Shown: in pieces, positions 60,828 through 64,000 of the stretch
Layout: each line of letters opens with the position of its first letter
How positions within the stretch are numbered: position 1 is the first letter of the stretch
Source: Calonectria ilicicola
Taxonomy: Eukaryota; Ascomycota; Sordariomycetes; Hypocreales; Nectriaceae
Length of the DNA stretch: 64,000 nt
Assembly (NCBI GenBank): GCA_020809705.1
Contig: CP085829.1
Span: 5,394,001-5,458,000, forward strand
Direction: 5' to 3'
Notes under the pieces: model-generated
Database searches by the model: none
Told to the model about the DNA's origin: nothing
The model's input: the letters and a program-made list of their open reading frames with translations, nothing else
Made by a program: the position numbers and the translations under genes

Positions 60828-62166
60828 ATGACTACCATGGTATGCACTATTCCTATAGCAAGCCCCAGCTTTTCAACGCACAAACCAAAATGAGCCGCCG
60901 ATTCTTGGAGAAACCAGGAGATGATGTAACACCGCATCTCTTTCTGGCGATCCTGCTCACATCGTGCAATCAGCCCACCTACATGCTCAGGCAGCCAGGT
61001 TTCCTCGAGTGCCAAATTTGAGCTCTCATGCTTAGTTGTTCGGGATGCATTTTACTAACCATTCTCACTAGGATTTGCGTGTCGGTAACAAGTACCGCAT
61101 CGGTCGCAAGATCGGTTCCGGTTCTTTCGGTGATATTTACCTTGGTACCAACATCATCTCTGGCGAAGAGATTGCTATTAAGCTAGAGTCTGTCAAGGCC
61201 AAGCACCCCCAGCTTGAATATGAGGCCCGTGTCTACAAGTCCCTAGCCGGTGGTGTCGGTATCCCTTTTGTCCGATGGTTTGGTACTGAATGCGACTACA
61301 ATGCCATGGTTCTCGATCTCCTTGGCCCTTCCCTGGAGGATCTCTTCAACTTCTGCAACCGAAAGTTCTCCCTCAAGACTGTCCTCCTCCTGGCTGATCA
61401 GCTCATTTCTCGAATTGAGTATATCCACGCCAAGTCCTTCATTCACCGAGATATCAAGCCCGACAACTTCCTGATGGGTATCGGCAAGCGTGGTAACCAG
61501 GTCAATGTTATCGATTTCGGTCTGGCCAAGAAGTACCGTGACCCCAAGACTCACTTCCACATTCCTTACAGAGAGAACAAGAACCTTACTGGCACCGCCC
61601 GTTATGCTTCCATTAACACCCACTTGGGTGTGGAGCAGTCTCGCCGTGACGATATGGAGTCCCTCGGCTACGTCATGCTCTACTTCTGCCGTGGCTCCCT
61701 CCCTTGGCAGGGTCTGAAGGCTGCTACCAAGAAGCAGAAGTATGACCGTATCATGGAGAAGAAGATGACCACACCCACCGAAGTCCTTTGCCGTGGCTTC
61801 CCCAACGAGTTCGCCATCTACCTCAACTACACCCGCTCTCTCCGCTTCGACGATAAGCCCGACTACAGCTACCTCCGCAAGATCTTCCGTGATCTCTTCG
61901 TCCGCGAGGGTTTCCAGTACGACTACGTCTTCGATTGGACCGTCTACAAGTACCAGAAGAACGCCCAGGCCATTGCTCAGGCCGCCGGCCAGGCCAACCC
62001 CGAGGAGGACGACAAGGTCCGTGCCTCTCGTGCCGCCGCTGGCCAGGGTGCCTCCAAGCCCAATGCCATTCCCAGCTCTCGCCGCAAGGTGCTCGAGCGC
62101 GGTCCTGGCGCTGGCGTGGACACCCCCGATACCAACCGTGCCGTTGGTGGAAGCGACAGGATGTGA
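60828..62166 (+). CDS. ck-1a: Casein kinase 1 (Hrr25 / CK-1a, delta/epsilon type)
   Basis: Predicted 368-aa Ser/Thr kinase from exon 1 (60828-60839, codons MTTM) and exon 2 (61072-62166, starting [11 protein letters not shown]), with a 232-nt phase-0 intron (GTATGC, branch TTTACTAACC, acceptor CACTAG). Kinase elements: Gly loop [11 protein letters not shown] (19-29), Lys41 in AIKLE, catalytic HRDIKPDN with Asp131, DFG at 152-154, and the CK1-specific SIN segment ([16 protein letters not shown]) in place of APE. The C-terminal tail after ~295 is Ala/Gln/Gly/Arg-rich. The family phosphorylates primed or acidic sites and acts in DNA repair, ribosome biogenesis, endocytosis and, in Neurospora, FRQ phosphorylation in the circadian clock. 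The near-identity of the kinase domain to other fungi makes the call firm. The stop codon overlaps a consensus donor (ATGTGAGT), so an alternative C-terminus is possible. Confidence 0.96.
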
Positions 62167-64000
62167 GTGATAAGTTAACCAACCCAGCCCAACCACCATC
62201 AATCTCCTTGTAAGGAATCACTTTCCTTCGAGCGCTTGTCGTGTGTTGATGTGCCGCTACCCGGAGGAATCTCTGCTAACAACTGGTGTGCTAACTCAGT
62301 GGACGATAAATAGGCTTCGCTCTGCTTCAAAGGGAGCGGGATATGCCACTGGCAGCTATCGGCCGAAATGATTGGAGTTCCTAGCATTCTGCTTGAGGGT
62401 TCTTCAGATTGGCGACCGACTCTGGCGAAATGACCTCAACATCGACAACCGGGCATGATATTATGGGTTATTGGACGGGACGTCATCTCACGACATCTTT
62501 TCCAGTACATTGATCGCGGTCGACTTGTTGAGGCCGCCGTTCGGCCTCGCCACTTTTTCCTAACACGTTTGTATCTCGTTCTTCGATGTATCTTGGGGGT
62601 TTTTACGACTTCATGCATGGCTCGGGGTAGCTCTCGAATGGCAAGAGAAGTGTTGGTTATCAGGGAAGTCCCTTTTTTGAGGGCTCTATCCTGGCACAGA
62701 CATTCTTACCATTGAGGGCATTACCTGAACGGCATGTCCGGTACTCCTCTCGTCTAAGGTGTACCAGACCTGTGGGTTTCGTTGTTTGCAATTCGGAGGC
62801 ATCATGCCTTCGGATTCCGGAACCAAGGGCCGCCTGCGAACCAAGTTGCTCTGGATGTTTAGCACAGGCCAAGATCAATTCCGACAACCTGCGTTTTGAT
62901 TTGGCCCTACGCTTCATCGATGCGGTACAACTACGTGACCAAGGAGCAGGCATTTCTTTATTCTTTGTTTCCTTCTTTCATTATTACTTGCTTTTGTTTC
63001 GCGAGATCTTTTCTCTTCCGACTTTTGACTTTTGCTGTCGCACGCCGGGTCCGGCTTCTGGGGAGGTTAATTGGGGGCGACGAAGTCTAGGATTGGCAGG
63101 GAGAGAATGGATGGAAATTTTCCTCGATATGTGACAAGCACTCAATGCCCTGTTTCTTGAGAGAGCTGCCTGTCCCTGTATCAGGGATGTGGAGTGCCAG
63201 CTAAAGGATTCATGGGTCATTGAAGGACAGGAATTTTGAGTTATTTAAAGGGCCAGCTGAACCATCAAGGTCAAAGCCAGCTCTTTGGTGACAGTAGTGC
63301 GAGGAATAGTGCTTTCCAGTGCTTGACCTTTGTCTTGGCAGTGCGGATATGAGTATGGACGGCAGCAAGCGCAAACGAGATGTTGAAGGAGCCTGTCAGC
63401 CAGCTGGCAGCGCTTTTGAGGGAAGGTGGCTCAGAGCATTTGCACGCGGATGTTTTGAGGTGCTGGAAATCACGGATAGCCATCCATTCACTCTCTGAGT
63501 ACTATGAGTTGATCCATTCACCCACTCATTCAATTCGGTCATTACACAACTTAGGTAGTCTGCAATCAATCAAGTGTGTTTGTTTTCGGAACAAGTAATT
63601 CATCATTTGTGCCCCGTGACATGAAGACTCGTGCCCGTATGGGAACACGCAAGACAGGAGGAACATGGGCTTGTATGGGGAATGTTACAATGGTGGTACG
63701 TACCAAAGTGGTTGACGTCCATTCGCATGTAAACACGAAATGCAACTCTGGAAATTCCAATTGGCTTTGGTGCGAATACGTCAGCATGCACACAAGTTGC
63801 AGGCCATTGGGAATGCACATCCCCAACAATATGACGTTGGCTGCGTGTGTGGGCTGTGCCCTCTCATGTCAAGGTGGTAGGCGAACGAATCAGCCAAGAT
63901 CAATTGTGGACGGCGATAGCCTCGGGGATTTTGCAGGCGAAGTTGTTCGTGTCGAGGTAGCCTAGAAGTGGAGAGGCTGATGGAGGCTACTAGTGAGGTC
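62167..64000. other. CK1 3' region and right edge
   Basis: No gene supported. The first several hundred bases include the CK1 3' untranslated region, with a possible acceptor CTAACTCAG at 62299. The remaining frames to 64000 are short and not protein-like. Confidence 0.5.

Noticed and set aside
61243..62202. 319-codon open frame on the minus strand opposite CK1
   Set aside because: Antisense shadow of a highly codon-biased gene; the plus-strand kinase is certain.
63576..63965. 129-codon frame near the right edge
   Set aside because: Starts without ATG, no recognisable motif, biased by chance openness.

Overview
The window is nuclear DNA of a filamentous ascomycete (Pezizomycotina, most likely Sordariomycetes). 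The evidence is short GT-AG introns (about 50-80 nt) with CTAAC/CTGAC-type branch sites, fungal codon usage, wide pyrimidine-rich leaders, and two genes found only in filamentous ascomycetes: the Woronin-body protein Hex1 and a MedA/Ren1/Acr1-type conidiation regulator. Species was not assigned. I see no transposon, CRISPR array, rRNA or convincing tRNA.

Layout. 795-2519 (-) is a LaeA-type SAM methyltransferase and 4240-5429 (+) a second, uncharacterised methyltransferase-like protein. 6896-9577 (+) is a large fungal annexin with a long disordered RS/RD-rich N-terminus; it converges with 9853-13254 (-), the ribosome quality-control factor Rqc2/Tae2 (NEMF). 16839-18870 (+) is Hex1 with a long repeat-bearing N-terminal extension. 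19785-21367 (+) is bleomycin hydrolase (C1 cysteine aminopeptidase). 26802-29692 (+) is a disordered fungal protein ending in what I take to be a DUF8035 region. Then come about 16.6 kb without any credible protein gene, ending at 46287-49299 (+), the MedA-like developmental regulator. 52970-55723 (+) is a proline/glutamine-rich protein of unknown function, and 60828-62166 (+) is casein kinase 1 (Hrr25/CK-1a type).

The genes do not form a pathway cluster. They are dispersed housekeeping (Rqc2, bleomycin hydrolase, CK1), cell-biology (Hex1, annexin) and developmental or regulatory genes (MedA-like, LaeA-like methyltransferase). Ten genes in 64 kb is sparse for an ascomycete. The intergenic DNA is not AT-rich and shows no obvious RIP-type decay; it carries microsatellites, homopolymer tracts and pyrimidine-rich leaders instead.

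The points most worth a second look are: the Hex1 long isoform, whose reading frame is open for about 480 codons without an in-frame AUG; the MedA gene, with a 683-nt intron whose retention would give a truncated protein and a start codon embedded in a 3' splice signal; the large gene-free region in front of it; an N-myristoylation motif on bleomycin hydrolase; repeated LTV motifs in the annexin N-terminus; and a CK1 stop codon embedded in a consensus 5' splice site. No evidently new multi-gene system was found.
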